64,000 nucleotides of DNA from an uncultured Lachnospiraceae bacterium (lineage in GTDB: Bacteria; Bacillota; Clostridia; Lachnospirales; Lachnospiraceae): positions 62,001-126,000 of the forward strand of contig CAJUHH010000009.1 in the NCBI GenBank assembly GCA_910585965.1. The letters are read 5' to 3'. The position numbers and the translations under genes are program-made. Of this stretch, positions 34,790 to 43,424 are shown piece by piece. The notes under the pieces are model-generated. The model did no database searches, was not told the DNA's origin, and saw only the letters and a list, made by a program, of their open reading frames with translations. Within the stretch, counting starts at the first letter, position 1. Every line of letters starts with the position of its first letter.

Positions 34790-35316
34790 ATTGTTATTGA
34801 AAATCCCTCATATATTCCGACGGATATATCTTCCCCAAAAGAAAATTGCTCCATTGTTTCCTTTTCAAACCGATATACTGTTATCAGCTCTTTCGTAGGA
34901 TCGACTATCCAATACTCTCTTACCCCCGCAGTACGGTATTTGAACAATTTTGTAAAATAATCCATTGGTTTATTTCCTGGAGAAACAATTTCAATAATCC
35001 AATCCGGCGCGCCATGGCAGCCTTTATCATCTAACTTCGAAGAATCACAGATAACAGAAATATCCGGTTCCACATAATTTATATGATCCCGATTTAAAAA
35101 TACAGCAAACGGTGCCGCATAAACTTCGCACCCCCCTGCCTTGCTATCAATATAATTCGCTATTGCCTGGTGCAGTTTCCAGCTGATCTTCTGGTGCGTC
35201 CGGCTCGGCGGGGACATAAAATAAATCTTTCCATCAACCAGTTCTGCCCGCTTTCCATCCGGCAGAGCATAAATATCATCTATTGTATAAACCGCTTCCT
35301 TTGTCAAGGCATCCAT
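34783..35316 (-). CDS. Uma2-family (DUF820) putative endonuclease
   Basis: 177 residues from the ATG at 35316, with CGGAGGTGG upstream. Uma2 motifs: RAELVDGKIYFMSPPSRTHQ, NYVEPDISVICD, APDWIIEIVSPGNKPMDY, KLFKYRTAGVREYWIVDP. These carry the PD-(D/E)XK-like D and E/K residues. The family is widespread in cyanobacteria and Firmicutes and poorly understood. It lies against the truncated DUF3990 gene with almost no gap, which suggests its arrival damaged that gene. Confidence 0.9.
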   Translation of the reverse strand: MDALTKEAVYTIDDIYALPDGKRAELVDGKIYFMSPPSRTHQKISWKLHQAIANYIDSKAGGCEVYAAPFAVFLNRDHINYVEPDISVICDSSKLDDKGCHGAPDWIIEIVSPGNKPMDYFTKLFKYRTAGVREYWIVDPTKELITVYRFEKETMEQFSFGEDISVGIYEGFSITIQ

Positions 35317-35472
35317 AGAATCCACCTCCGCTTTTCTGTTATTATACCACAAATCCTTAATAGGAAACTTGTTTATCAAACAATTTTTAAAGAAATCAAT
35401 TTTAAACGGAAACACTGCCAAGCCGTCGCACATAGTATAAACCATAAATAAAATTTTTTTGGAGGCAACACT

Positions 35473-35712
35473 ATGAGTGATTTAACAGCAACAAACTGCG
35501 GTTGCGGCAATAGCAACAGATCCGGCGGCTGCGGATGCAATTCTATTCTTTGGATCCTCATCCTGCTCAGCTGCTGCAACGGCGGCGACAGCAGCGATGG
35601 CTGCGGATGCGGGTTCGGCGGCGGCTTTTTCGGCGGCAACAACTCCGGCTGCGGATGCGACAGCATCATCTGGATTCTCCTTCTTCTCTGCTGCTGCGGC
35701 AACTCCTTCTAA
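35473..35712 (+). CDS. Cys/Gly-rich small protein with internal duplication
   Basis: 79 residues, 15 Cys, very rich in Gly. The start has GGAGG upstream. Two halves repeat: SGGCGCNSILWILILLSCCN and NSGCGCDSIIWILLLLCCCG, each a GCGC turn followed by a short hydrophobic stretch. A Gly/Phe segment (CGCGFGGGFFGGN) joins them. Similar proteins in Clostridia are annotated as chorion-class high-cysteine proteins without known function. The paired hydrophobic stretches could insert in or lie on the membrane. A strong terminator follows. Confidence 0.75.
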   Translation: MSDLTATNCGCGNSNRSGGCGCNSILWILILLSCCNGGDSSDGCGCGFGGGFFGGNNSGCGCDSIIWILLLLCCCGNSF

Positions 35713-35734
35713 GGATCACATCAGCTCACATCTT

Positions 35735-35766
35735 GAAAATAGGCTCATCCGAGCCTATTTTCTCTT
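35735..35766 (+). terminator. terminator of the Cys-rich gene
   Basis: GAAAATAGGCTC and GAGCCTATTTTC form a 12-bp perfect stem with loop ATCC, followed by TCTT. It lies 23 bases after the stop codon. Confidence 0.85.
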
Positions 35767-35874
35767 AAAATACACAAGCAAAGGCTGCCTGGAATGCCCC
35801 GCTGCCTCGAAACGAGTATATTTTATTTTTGCCTTACATAAGATTTAAAAAGCATATGGGGTTAAAGGATTTCT

Positions 35875-36390
35875 ATGGAGAAAAACGAACATGACAAAAT
35901 TATTGCCTTTGATACATTATATACGAACAACCACATACAAATGATGAAAATTGTCATGCCCTATTTTGATGAACCGATGCGGGGGAAGCTCGCCGTCTAC
36001 ATCAAATATCTGGAATTCCAGCATACCCTTGAACGCTATCGATCCCATTCTTATGAACTAAGCGGCTGTTCTTTCAACAAAGAAGATTTCAATATCCAAA
36101 AACTCTGTTCCGAGCTGCTCCCGTTCTGTACCGGGGAGGAGAAAAAAAAGCTGGAGCAGATAGCTGGCATCTTCCATTCCATGGAAATGTATAAAGAAAT
36201 GAGCCGCACCATGGAAATGATGAAGGATTTCGCCCCGGATCTTTTTTCCGGAAATGCTGAAAACAACGATTCGAATCAAAATAACGGAATGATGGAAATG
36301 CTCATGGGTATGCTTTCCCCTGAGCAGCAGTCCATGTTTGAAATGTTTGGAGGTAATGTCCCGCATGAACCAGAACGAATGGATGAATGA
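35875..36390 (+). CDS. conserved protein of unknown function, first of an overlapping pair
   Basis: 171 residues, helical and acidic, with no signal peptide. It starts MEKNEHDKIIAFDTLYTNNH and has a Met-rich C-terminal part (NNGMMEMLMGMLSPEQQSMF). It has ten or more Met in the last 50 residues. It overlaps the next gene by 26 bases. I do not recognise a family. The pair is free-standing between two terminators. Confidence 0.7.
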   Translation: MEKNEHDKIIAFDTLYTNNHIQMMKIVMPYFDEPMRGKLAVYIKYLEFQHTLERYRSHSYELSGCSFNKEDFNIQKLCSELLPFCTGEEKKKLEQIAGIFHSMEMYKEMSRTMEMMKDFAPDLFSGNAENNDSNQNNGMMEMLMGMLSPEQQSMFEMFGGNVPHEPERMDE

Positions 36391-36637
36391 CCCCTTGGTG
36401 GCCAATATTGATAAAACCAAGCTCCAATTTCTGCAGATGCTCGTCTTCGAAGGCCAGAACCTTTCGCGGGAGCAGATGCTCCCTTTTCTGATGTCCATCG
36501 CCCAGAAAGGGAAATCACAGAATATTTCTTTCAACGACCAGGAAATCGAAGCGATTGTCACCGCCCTGCGCAAATATTCTACATCGGAAGAAATAGAAAA
36601 AATCAACAAATTGATGGCGATGAGGAAAAAACGCTGA
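36365..36637 (+). CDS. conserved protein of unknown function, second of the pair
   Basis: About 90 residues. GGAGG at 36349-36353 lies inside the upstream gene; the ATG at 36365 is 11 bases after it, while the ATG at 36356 is too close, so the start is not certain. It has MLVFEGQNLSREQMLPFLMS and a helical C-terminus ending KINKLMAMRKKR. Translation is probably coupled to the previous gene. No family is recognised. Confidence 0.65.
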   Translation: MNQNEWMNDPLVANIDKTKLQFLQMLVFEGQNLSREQMLPFLMSIAQKGKSQNISFNDQEIEAIVTALRKYSTSEEIEKINKLMAMRKKR

Positions 36638-36686
36638 CTGGCTGTCTGATAATAAAGGCCGCCAGCCACCCTTATGATGACAGGAA

Positions 36687-36729
36687 AAGACACGGAACCG
36701 TTCCAAAAACCGAACGAGTCCCGTGTCTT
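36687..36729. terminator. bidirectional terminator before leuS end
   Basis: AAGACACGG (36687-36695) and CCGTGTCTT (36721-36729) form a 9-bp stem between the end of the plus-strand pair and the end of the minus-strand leuS gene. Confidence 0.7.
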
Positions 36730-36760
36730 CTGTTGTCCGAAGTATCCGATATTTCTTCTG

Positions 36761-39172
36761 TTATTTCACTACAAGATTAACCAGCCTGCCCGGCACATAA
36801 ATTTCTTTTACCACGTTTCCGTTTATCTTGTCTTTGACAGCTTCTTTTCCAGCAGCAATCGCTTCCTCTTTGCCGATATCGCTCGCCACCCGAATCGCAC
36901 CCCTTACTTTACCGTTGACCTGTACTGCGATCTCCACTGTCGCTTCTACCGTCTTCTCTTCATCAAATTCCGGCCATGCCGCCTGGTAAACCTTTCCTTC
37001 CAAGCCGACCAGTTCCCAAAGCTCTTCCGTAATATGGGGAGCGACCGGGTTTAACAGCGTAATCAGCGTCTGGAACTCTCCCCGCGTCACTGCGTTCTTT
37101 TTATAAAAATCATTAATAAGAGCCATCATCGCCGCAATCGCCGTATTGTATTTCAGGCACTCAAAATCGCCGCTGACCTTTTTGATCGTCTGATGCATCT
37201 TCGTCTCCAGATCGGCGCTGTATCCCTCTTCTTCCGTCAGGAGATCCTGGAGCTTCCATACCCTTTCCAGGAAACGGCGGCATCCCTTTACGCCGTCCTC
37301 CGACCATGCCGCGCTCAGCTCAAAGGCACCGATAAACATCTCATAAGTGCGGAGCGTATCCGCCCCATAGTCCCTTACGATGTCATCCGGGTTTACCACA
37401 TTGCCGCGGGATTTGCTCATTTTCTCCCCATTGGAACCAAGGATCATACCGTGGGAAGTACGTTTCTGGTATGGTTCCGGGCAAGGCACTATTTTCTCAT
37501 CGTATAAAAATTTATGCCAGAACCGGGAATAAAGCAGATGCAGCGTTGTATGCTCCATTCCCCCGTTGTACCAGTCTACCGGCATCCAGTATTCCAGCGC
37601 CTCCTTGCTGGCTAACGCCGTTTCATTTTTCGGATCCGTATAGCGCAGGAAATACCAAGAAGACCCGGCCCATTGGGGCATCGTGTCCGTTTCCCGCTTC
37701 GCCGGCCCGCCGCAGCACGGGCAAGTAGTGTTCACCCAGTCCGTCATAGCGGCAAGCGGCGATTCCCCGTTATCCGTAGGCATGTAGCTTTCCACTTCCG
37801 GCAATTCCAACGGCAGCTCGCTCTCATCCAGCGGCACAAATCCGCATTTTTCACATTCCACGATCGGAATCGGTTCTCCCCAATAGCGCTGTCTGGAAAA
37901 TACCCAATCCCTTAGTTTATAATTCGTCTTTTTCGTTCCAATTCCTTTTTCTGTCAGGAATTCGATGATTTTCTTTTTAGCTTCCGCCACATGCAGCCCG
38001 TCCAGAAAATCCGAATTCACAAGAATGCCGTCCTCTACATCCGTATAAACCGCTTCTTCCACCCCTGCCGGGCTTCCTGCCACGACCTCGATAATCGGAA
38101 GGCCGAATTTTTTTGCAAACTCCCAGTCCCTCTCATCATGGGCCGGCACCGCCATAATAGCTCCAGTTCCATAAGTCATCAATACATAATCGGAGATCCA
38201 GATAGGAATTTCTTTGCCATTGACCGGATTCACTGCGGTCAGGCCGTCGATCGCTACGCCCGTCTTATCTTTCGCCAGCTCAGTACGCTCGAAGTCCGAC
38301 TTCCTCGCCGCCATTTCCCGGTATGCCACGACCTCGTCCCAATTCCTGATCTCCTCTTTATACTTGTCAATCATAGGGTGTTCCGGGGATAATACCATAT
38401 AAGTAACACCGAACAGAGTATCCGGCCTAGTCGTATAAATCCGCAAAGTCTCTTCCTTATCTTTTACCCGGAAATCCACCTCGGCCCCTTCGGATTTGCC
38501 AATCCAGTTTTTCTGGGATACTTTCACACGTTCCACATAATCCACGTTATCCAGATCTTTGATCAGCTTGTCCGCATACTCTGTAATTTTCAGCATCCAC
38601 TGGCTTTTCACCTTGCGGACCACTTCCGAACCGCATCTTTCGCACACCCCGTTTACCACTTCTTCGTTTGCCAGCCCTACCTTGCAGGAAGTACACCAGT
38701 TAATGGGCATTTCGCTCTTATATGCAAGCCCAGCCTTAAACAATTTCAAAAAAATCCACTGCGTCCATTTATAATACCCGGGATCCGTCGTATTGATCTC
38801 CCTTTCCCAATCAAAGGAATATCCAAGGGCATGAAGCTGCCCCTTAAAACGCTCCACGTTATTTTTCGTCACGATCTTCGGATGAATATGGTTCTTGATC
38901 GCATAATTTTCGGTCGGAAGTCCGAATGCATCCCAACCCATAGGATATAATACGTTATATCCTTGCATCCTCCTTTTCCTCGCCACGATATCCAGCGCCG
39001 TATATGGTCTTGGATGCCCTACATGAAGCCCCTGTCCCGACGGGTAAGGGAATTCCACCAACGCATAATATTTCGGTTTGGAATAATCATCAGAGGTCGC
39101 AAACGCCCTCTCTTCATCCCATATCCGCTGCCACTTCTGTTCCACTTCTCTGTGATTATACGGTTCTGCCAT
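36761..39172 (-). CDS. leuS: leucyl-tRNA synthetase
   Basis: 803 residues, the usual bacterial length. The class I signatures are PYPSGQGLHVGHPRPYTALD (HIGH) and GEKMSKSRGN (KMSKS). The editing domain has TTRPDTLFGVTYMVLSPEHP. Zinc-binding CTSC/CERC and a second CEKC...CPCC are present. The C-terminal anticodon and tRNA-binding domains are complete. AAAGGAG lies upstream of the start. The promoter at 39216-39244 leaves a leader of about 40 bases, so there is no T-box. Confidence 0.98.
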   Translation of the reverse strand: MAEPYNHREVEQKWQRIWDEERAFATSDDYSKPKYYALVEFPYPSGQGLHVGHPRPYTALDIVARKRRMQGYNVLYPMGWDAFGLPTENYAIKNHIHPKIVTKNNVERFKGQLHALGYSFDWEREINTTDPGYYKWTQWIFLKLFKAGLAYKSEMPINWCTSCKVGLANEEVVNGVCERCGSEVVRKVKSQWMLKITEYADKLIKDLDNVDYVERVKVSQKNWIGKSEGAEVDFRVKDKEETLRIYTTRPDTLFGVTYMVLSPEHPMIDKYKEEIRNWDEVVAYREMAARKSDFERTELAKDKTGVAIDGLTAVNPVNGKEIPIWISDYVLMTYGTGAIMAVPAHDERDWEFAKKFGLPIIEVVAGSPAGVEEAVYTDVEDGILVNSDFLDGLHVAEAKKKIIEFLTEKGIGTKKTNYKLRDWVFSRQRYWGEPIPIVECEKCGFVPLDESELPLELPEVESYMPTDNGESPLAAMTDWVNTTCPCCGGPAKRETDTMPQWAGSSWYFLRYTDPKNETALASKEALEYWMPVDWYNGGMEHTTLHLLYSRFWHKFLYDEKIVPCPEPYQKRTSHGMILGSNGEKMSKSRGNVVNPDDIVRDYGADTLRTYEMFIGAFELSAAWSEDGVKGCRRFLERVWKLQDLLTEEEGYSADLETKMHQTIKKVSGDFECLKYNTAIAAMMALINDFYKKNAVTRGEFQTLITLLNPVAPHITEELWELVGLEGKVYQAAWPEFDEEKTVEATVEIAVQVNGKVRGAIRVASDIGKEEAIAAGKEAVKDKINGNVVKEIYVPGRLVNLVVK

Positions 39173-39215
39173 TTTTGTTCCGCTCCTTTATTTTAATACC
39201 ATTTCCATGCTGACA

Positions 39216-39244
39216 ATTTTAGCTTTTTTTCCAGCTCCTGTCAA
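39216..39244 (-). promoter_or_regulatory. leuS promoter
   Basis: TTGACA (39239-39244), 17-base spacer, TAAAAT (39216-39221) on the minus strand, 43 bases from the leuS start. Confidence 0.75.
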
Positions 39245-39291
39245 GAGCGCCAAAGCCCGTGCCGGCATTGATTTCTGCCTATTGCCGGCGC

Positions 39292-40941
39292 CTACTCCAA
39301 AGCCTTCACCACATGCAGCCCGTACCCTTCCGTATAACGGAATTTCACGCTGTCCCCGGCCTGGTATCTCACAATGCCGATCAAATCCCTCATCGACAAA
39401 TCCACATCGAAAATATCCTCGTTATTTTCCAGGCAAATGTAATAATGGGTCGTTCCTTCCAGCACTATCGGGGAGATTGTCTTTATTTTCCCCGAAGCTT
39501 CTTTATATAAATCCGTATTTTCCGATACGATGCCGTTCGTATTCAAAAGCTCCGTATAATTCCTCTCGCATTCCTGCACCGTATCCCCGATCGCTACCCA
39601 CTGGTATTTCTGCACGTTCACCATGGCATATTTCTTTACCAGCCCCGCCGCGTCCTTGAGAGCCATAAAATACGTAGGCTCGTCAGCAATATTAAGCAGC
39701 AGCGGGAAGGTCGCCCGGTATCCCAGATTCTGCACCTGGCCTTCTGCCGAGGACATGGCTGAGTCCTCGATCGCCCCTTCCACTTTATAATACCTTGTTT
39801 CCATCGTCCTCTGGTTCATCAGCACGAACCCTACATTCGACTGGTCCCCGCTCACGCTGGTGACGCCGGTATATACCCATACGTCGTCTTCCAGAGCGAT
39901 GTAATTATAACCGTTGGTAGACTGGAGACAGTCCTTCTGTCCTAAAATGGAATTCAAAAAGCCATTTTTATAAATTCCCGAATAATCGTATAAATCCATC
40001 AAAAGCTCTGCGGAATACACCTTATCGATCCACTGCGGCACATCCTCCACCGCATAATCGATGCATTCCCCGGTGATCGCGTTGCAAAGCACCACTCTTC
40101 CTACCGTCTGTCCGCCAAACAAACCGATATTAAACTTTTTCACCGGGCATACCCAGTAAGGCGTTCCCTCTTCATCAATTTCAAAAAAGATCTGGTTATC
40201 AAAAATATAAGTGGGAAAATGGAAACGCAGATGCCGATAAAGATTCCTGTTAAAATATTCCGATTTCGAATATTTAATTCCATTTTCCAGCTTCACGCAT
40301 TCCGTATCCTGCGTCGTCATATCGATCAAAATATAAGCCGGAATACCATCGCTCTGGTTAGTCAGCCACTTGATGGCGCTGGCGTAGGACAGCGGCGTCA
40401 CACGTACGGGGACTCCTTTATAATTGATCTGGGAATAGTCCCCTGCTACTTCAAACTGGGATACCATATCCACCATGCTGCCCATCTTGCGGTTGCCAAG
40501 AAGCGCGGCAGACTCCTTATCCAGCAGGGGAATCGTGCGGTAATCCACTTCCTTGATATCCTCCGTAAATTCCCTCTCCTCAATCGTCAGAAGAGCCTGG
40601 TATTTTTTTGCATTCACGATGGGAGAGGAAAGAACGCTGCCGACCAGATAGACCGCAACCACAAGCAGCAGCAGGATACCCAGCCCTTTTAGCACCTTAT
40701 CATCCTTCCATCCGTAGGTGCTGAACTTAAAGCCAAACTTCTCCGCCACTTCCGACTCCACATATTCTTTCCCAGCCTTTCGGACAACATAAACCGCTAT
40801 GATAACGACAATGATCGTCATAATAAACATCCAAAAGCCCGAGGAATGGATATTGATCGCTGGCAGTGAAATATAATAATATACAAAAGCTGCCACAGCC
40901 GCCAGTAATATGACCAGTAGATTGCGAACTCCTTTTTTCAT
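39292..40941 (-). CDS. large membrane-anchored protein of unknown function
   Basis: 549 residues. Three N-terminal hydrophobic helices (about 7-27, 34-54, 85-106) precede a soluble domain of about 430 residues with many aromatic beta strands (FPTYIFDNQIFFEIDEEGTP, YAMVNVQKYQWVAIGDTVQE). No catalytic motif is recognised. Similar large proteins occur in Lachnospiraceae near leuS. It may work at the cell surface or in the envelope. It is between the EF-G-like gene and leuS on the same strand. Confidence 0.75.
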   Translation of the reverse strand: MKKGVRNLLVILLAAVAAFVYYYISLPAINIHSSGFWMFIMTIIVVIIAVYVVRKAGKEYVESEVAEKFGFKFSTYGWKDDKVLKGLGILLLLVVAVYLVGSVLSSPIVNAKKYQALLTIEEREFTEDIKEVDYRTIPLLDKESAALLGNRKMGSMVDMVSQFEVAGDYSQINYKGVPVRVTPLSYASAIKWLTNQSDGIPAYILIDMTTQDTECVKLENGIKYSKSEYFNRNLYRHLRFHFPTYIFDNQIFFEIDEEGTPYWVCPVKKFNIGLFGGQTVGRVVLCNAITGECIDYAVEDVPQWIDKVYSAELLMDLYDYSGIYKNGFLNSILGQKDCLQSTNGYNYIALEDDVWVYTGVTSVSGDQSNVGFVLMNQRTMETRYYKVEGAIEDSAMSSAEGQVQNLGYRATFPLLLNIADEPTYFMALKDAAGLVKKYAMVNVQKYQWVAIGDTVQECERNYTELLNTNGIVSENTDLYKEASGKIKTISPIVLEGTTHYYICLENNEDIFDVDLSMRDLIGIVRYQAGDSVKFRYTEGYGLHVVKALE

Positions 40942-41034
40942 AATGCTCCTTCACGTCCTTTCCATAAACAATACTTTTCGTTTGTTATACATGTTAAGCA
41001 TTATATCTTTTTCTTTCCGAAAACACAAGCACAA

Positions 41035-41075
41035 AAAAGCCGACGCCAAAGCGCCAGCTTTTTTCCGTGTATATG
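41035..41075 (-). terminator. terminator after the EF-G-like gene
   Basis: A G/C-rich stem (AAGCYGRCGC with its complement, imperfect) is flanked by AAAAAA on the left and TTTTTT on the right, directly after the stop codon at 41094. It is usable on the minus strand. Confidence 0.65.
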
Positions 41076-41093
41076 CAATCACACCGTTGATCC

Positions 41094-43181
41094 CTATTCG
41101 TCGCTGCCCTCCGCAACCTTCGCTGCCCTGGCCGCTACTTCCTTCTCTTGTACATCGCTGGGAGCCTGCTCATATCTTGCAAACTCATAAGCAAAAGTGC
41201 CGCGCCCGCCTGTCATGGAACGGAGATCCGTGCAGTATCCGAATAAGCCTGTCATCGGAATATCCGCTTCAATAACCTGTTTGCCATTGACCGGGTTCAT
41301 GCCGAGCACCCTGCCCCTCCTCTTGTTCAGGTCGCCCATAACATCGCCGGTATAAGCATCGGGCACCGTAACTTTAATGTTAGCGATCGGCTCCAAAAGC
41401 ACCGGATGGGCATCCATAAATCCTTTCTTAAATGCCTGGATCGTCGCCATCTTGAATGCCATTTCCGATGAATCTACCGGATGGTAGGAGCCATCGTACA
41501 GAACAGCCTTTACGCCGACTACCGGGTATGCCGCCAAAGGGCCTTTCAGGACGGAATCCTGCAATCCTTTTTCCACAGCCGGGAAGAAGTTCTTCGGTAC
41601 TGCGCCGCCCACAACTTCCTGTGTAAACTCAAAGGATTTGTCCAAGTCGCCCAGCGGTGAAAATCTCATCTTGACATGGCCATACTGCCCGTGTCCGCCG
41701 GACTGTTTCTTATATTTATATTCCACATCCGAATTCTTCTTGATCGTCTCACGGAACGCCACCTTCGGCTGTGCCAGTTCGATCTGCACTTTATACTCGT
41801 TTGCCAGTCTGCTGGCAATGACTTCCAGATGCAGGTCGCCCATGCCGTAGATCAATGTCTGCCTGTTCTCCGCATCATTGACCACTTTCATCGTCTGGTC
41901 TTCATGGGACATCTTTTGCAGCGACTGGGAAACCTTATCGATATCCCCTTTGTTCTTCGCCTGGTACCTCATATATGTATAAGGCGTTGAAACCTCTGTC
42001 TTGCCGAAACGGATCGCCGTCGCTTTCGTGGAAAGCGTATCCCCTGTCCTCGCTGCCGTCAGCTTGGCAATCGCGCCGATATCCCCCGCATGAAGTTCCT
42101 TGATCTCGATCGGCTTGCTGCCCTGCATCACATACAGTTTGCTCACCTTTTCTTCAATGTCCTTATCGCCGTTATAGATCAGGTCGTCCGATTTCAATAC
42201 GCCGGAACATATCTTAACGAGCGAATATTTGCCGATAAAAGGATCTACGATCGTCTTAAAGATATAAGCGGATTTCGTTTTTGCAAAATCATAATTTGCT
42301 TCAAAGATTTCGTTTGTTTTCAGGCTTACCCCGGCGATCTCTTTATTTTCCGGGCTGGGCATATATTTCACGATATCGTCCAGCAAAGTATAAATTCCCT
42401 GGCACAATACGCTGGAACCCATCGTCATCGGCACGATCGACCCGTCGATCACATTCGTGCGCAGGGCTGCCCTGATCTCCGCTTCCGAGAACGTCTCGCC
42501 GCCAAAATATCTCTCCATGAATTCTTCGCTTGTCTCCGCCACCGCTTCCATCAGCGTGTCTTTGCAAAGCTGAAGATTCGCTTTGCTGTATTCCGGCACT
42601 TCGCAATCCGTCACTTCCTTGCCCTGCCACCTGTGCCCAGTTTCCGTAATGACATTGACATAACCGACAAATTTTTCATTTTCCCTGATCGGCAGATGGA
42701 AGGGAGCCATTTTCTTTCCGTAGGCATTCGTCATATCTTCCACTACCTGGCGGAAGGAAGCGTTGTCCACATCCATGTCCGTAACGAAGATAAAACGGGG
42801 CAGTTTGTATTTCTCGCAGATTTCCCATGCCTTTTCCGTCCCTACTTCCACGCCGGCTTTTCCGGAAACAACAATGATTGCCGCGTCAGCCGCGCTGACT
42901 GCCTCTTCCACTTCCCCCACAAAATCAAAAAACCCGGGAGTATCCAAAATATTTATCTTAATTCCTTCCCATTCGATCGGTACTACCGATGTGGAAATGG
43001 AAATCTGCCTCTTCTGTTCCTCTTTTCCAAAATCGCTTACCGTATTGCCGTCGGATACCTTGCCCATCCTGGAAGTAATCCCGGATAAATAAGCCATCGC
43101 TTCTACCAGACTGGTCTTCCCGCTCCCGCCATGGCCGAGCAACACTACGTTTCTAATCTTGTCAGTCGTATAAACATTCAT
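41094..43181 (-). CDS. EF-G-like translational GTPase (paralogue of FusA)
   Basis: 695 residues from the ATG at 43181, with GGAGG upstream. GTPase motifs: GHGGSGKT (16-23) and DTPGFFDF (80 onward). The fourth G motif reads TDMD (134-137) instead of NKMD. Domains II-V follow, with YKKQSGGHGQYGHVKMRFSP (domain IV). This GHGGSGKT form belongs to the EF-G-like subgroup II and not to the main elongation factor. It has its own promoter divergent from aroF. The role is unknown. Confidence 0.9.
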   Translation of the reverse strand: MNVYTTDKIRNVVLLGHGGSGKTSLVEAMAYLSGITSRMGKVSDGNTVSDFGKEEQKRQISISTSVVPIEWEGIKINILDTPGFFDFVGEVEEAVSAADAAIIVVSGKAGVEVGTEKAWEICEKYKLPRFIFVTDMDVDNASFRQVVEDMTNAYGKKMAPFHLPIRENEKFVGYVNVITETGHRWQGKEVTDCEVPEYSKANLQLCKDTLMEAVAETSEEFMERYFGGETFSEAEIRAALRTNVIDGSIVPMTMGSSVLCQGIYTLLDDIVKYMPSPENKEIAGVSLKTNEIFEANYDFAKTKSAYIFKTIVDPFIGKYSLVKICSGVLKSDDLIYNGDKDIEEKVSKLYVMQGSKPIEIKELHAGDIGAIAKLTAARTGDTLSTKATAIRFGKTEVSTPYTYMRYQAKNKGDIDKVSQSLQKMSHEDQTMKVVNDAENRQTLIYGMGDLHLEVIASRLANEYKVQIELAQPKVAFRETIKKNSDVEYKYKKQSGGHGQYGHVKMRFSPLGDLDKSFEFTQEVVGGAVPKNFFPAVEKGLQDSVLKGPLAAYPVVGVKAVLYDGSYHPVDSSEMAFKMATIQAFKKGFMDAHPVLLEPIANIKVTVPDAYTGDVMGDLNKRRGRVLGMNPVNGKQVIEADIPMTGLFGYCTDLRSMTGGRGTFAYEFARYEQAPSDVQEKEVAARAAKVAEGSDE

Positions 43182-43267
43182 ATAAATTCCTCCGATTTTT
43201 GCTATTTTGGGGCAATCTGACGAGGCGGTAATGGAATTTTCTACTGCCTTTTTACTCCCATGTGTAT

Positions 43268-43296
43268 ATTTTACTAAAATTGTCTGCACATTACAA
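43268..43296 (-). promoter_or_regulatory. promoter of the EF-G-like gene
   Basis: TTGTAA (43291-43296), 17-base spacer, TAAAAT (43268-43273) on the minus strand. The leader is about 80 bases. Confidence 0.6.
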
Positions 43297-43335
43297 GCAA
43301 AATAAAACAATTTGAACAGTAAATTTGTTACTTTA

Positions 43336-43364
43336 TTGACTTTCACGCGTTGAAGTGATATATT
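43336..43364 (+). promoter_or_regulatory. promoter of the aroF-tyrA-aroA operon
   Basis: TTGACT (43336-43341), 17-base spacer, TATATT (43359-43364). Transcription would start near 43371. The leader of about 55 bases holds a small GTGC/GCAC hairpin only, so no T-box or trp-type attenuator is seen. Confidence 0.75.
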
Positions 43365-43424
43365 GTCCATGTGCAAAACGCACGGAAGCAAATGAACAAA
43401 AACAGAAATGGAGCAAAGAAAGCC

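Noticed and set aside
41094..43181. Tetracycline-resistance ribosomal protection protein (TetM type)
   Set aside because: The GHGGSGKT P-loop and the domain pattern fit the EF-G-like subgroup, not TetM/TetO.
43371..43424. Leader peptide or T-box before aroF
   Set aside because: The leader is only about 55 bases, has no run of Phe/Tyr/Trp codons and no T-box core.
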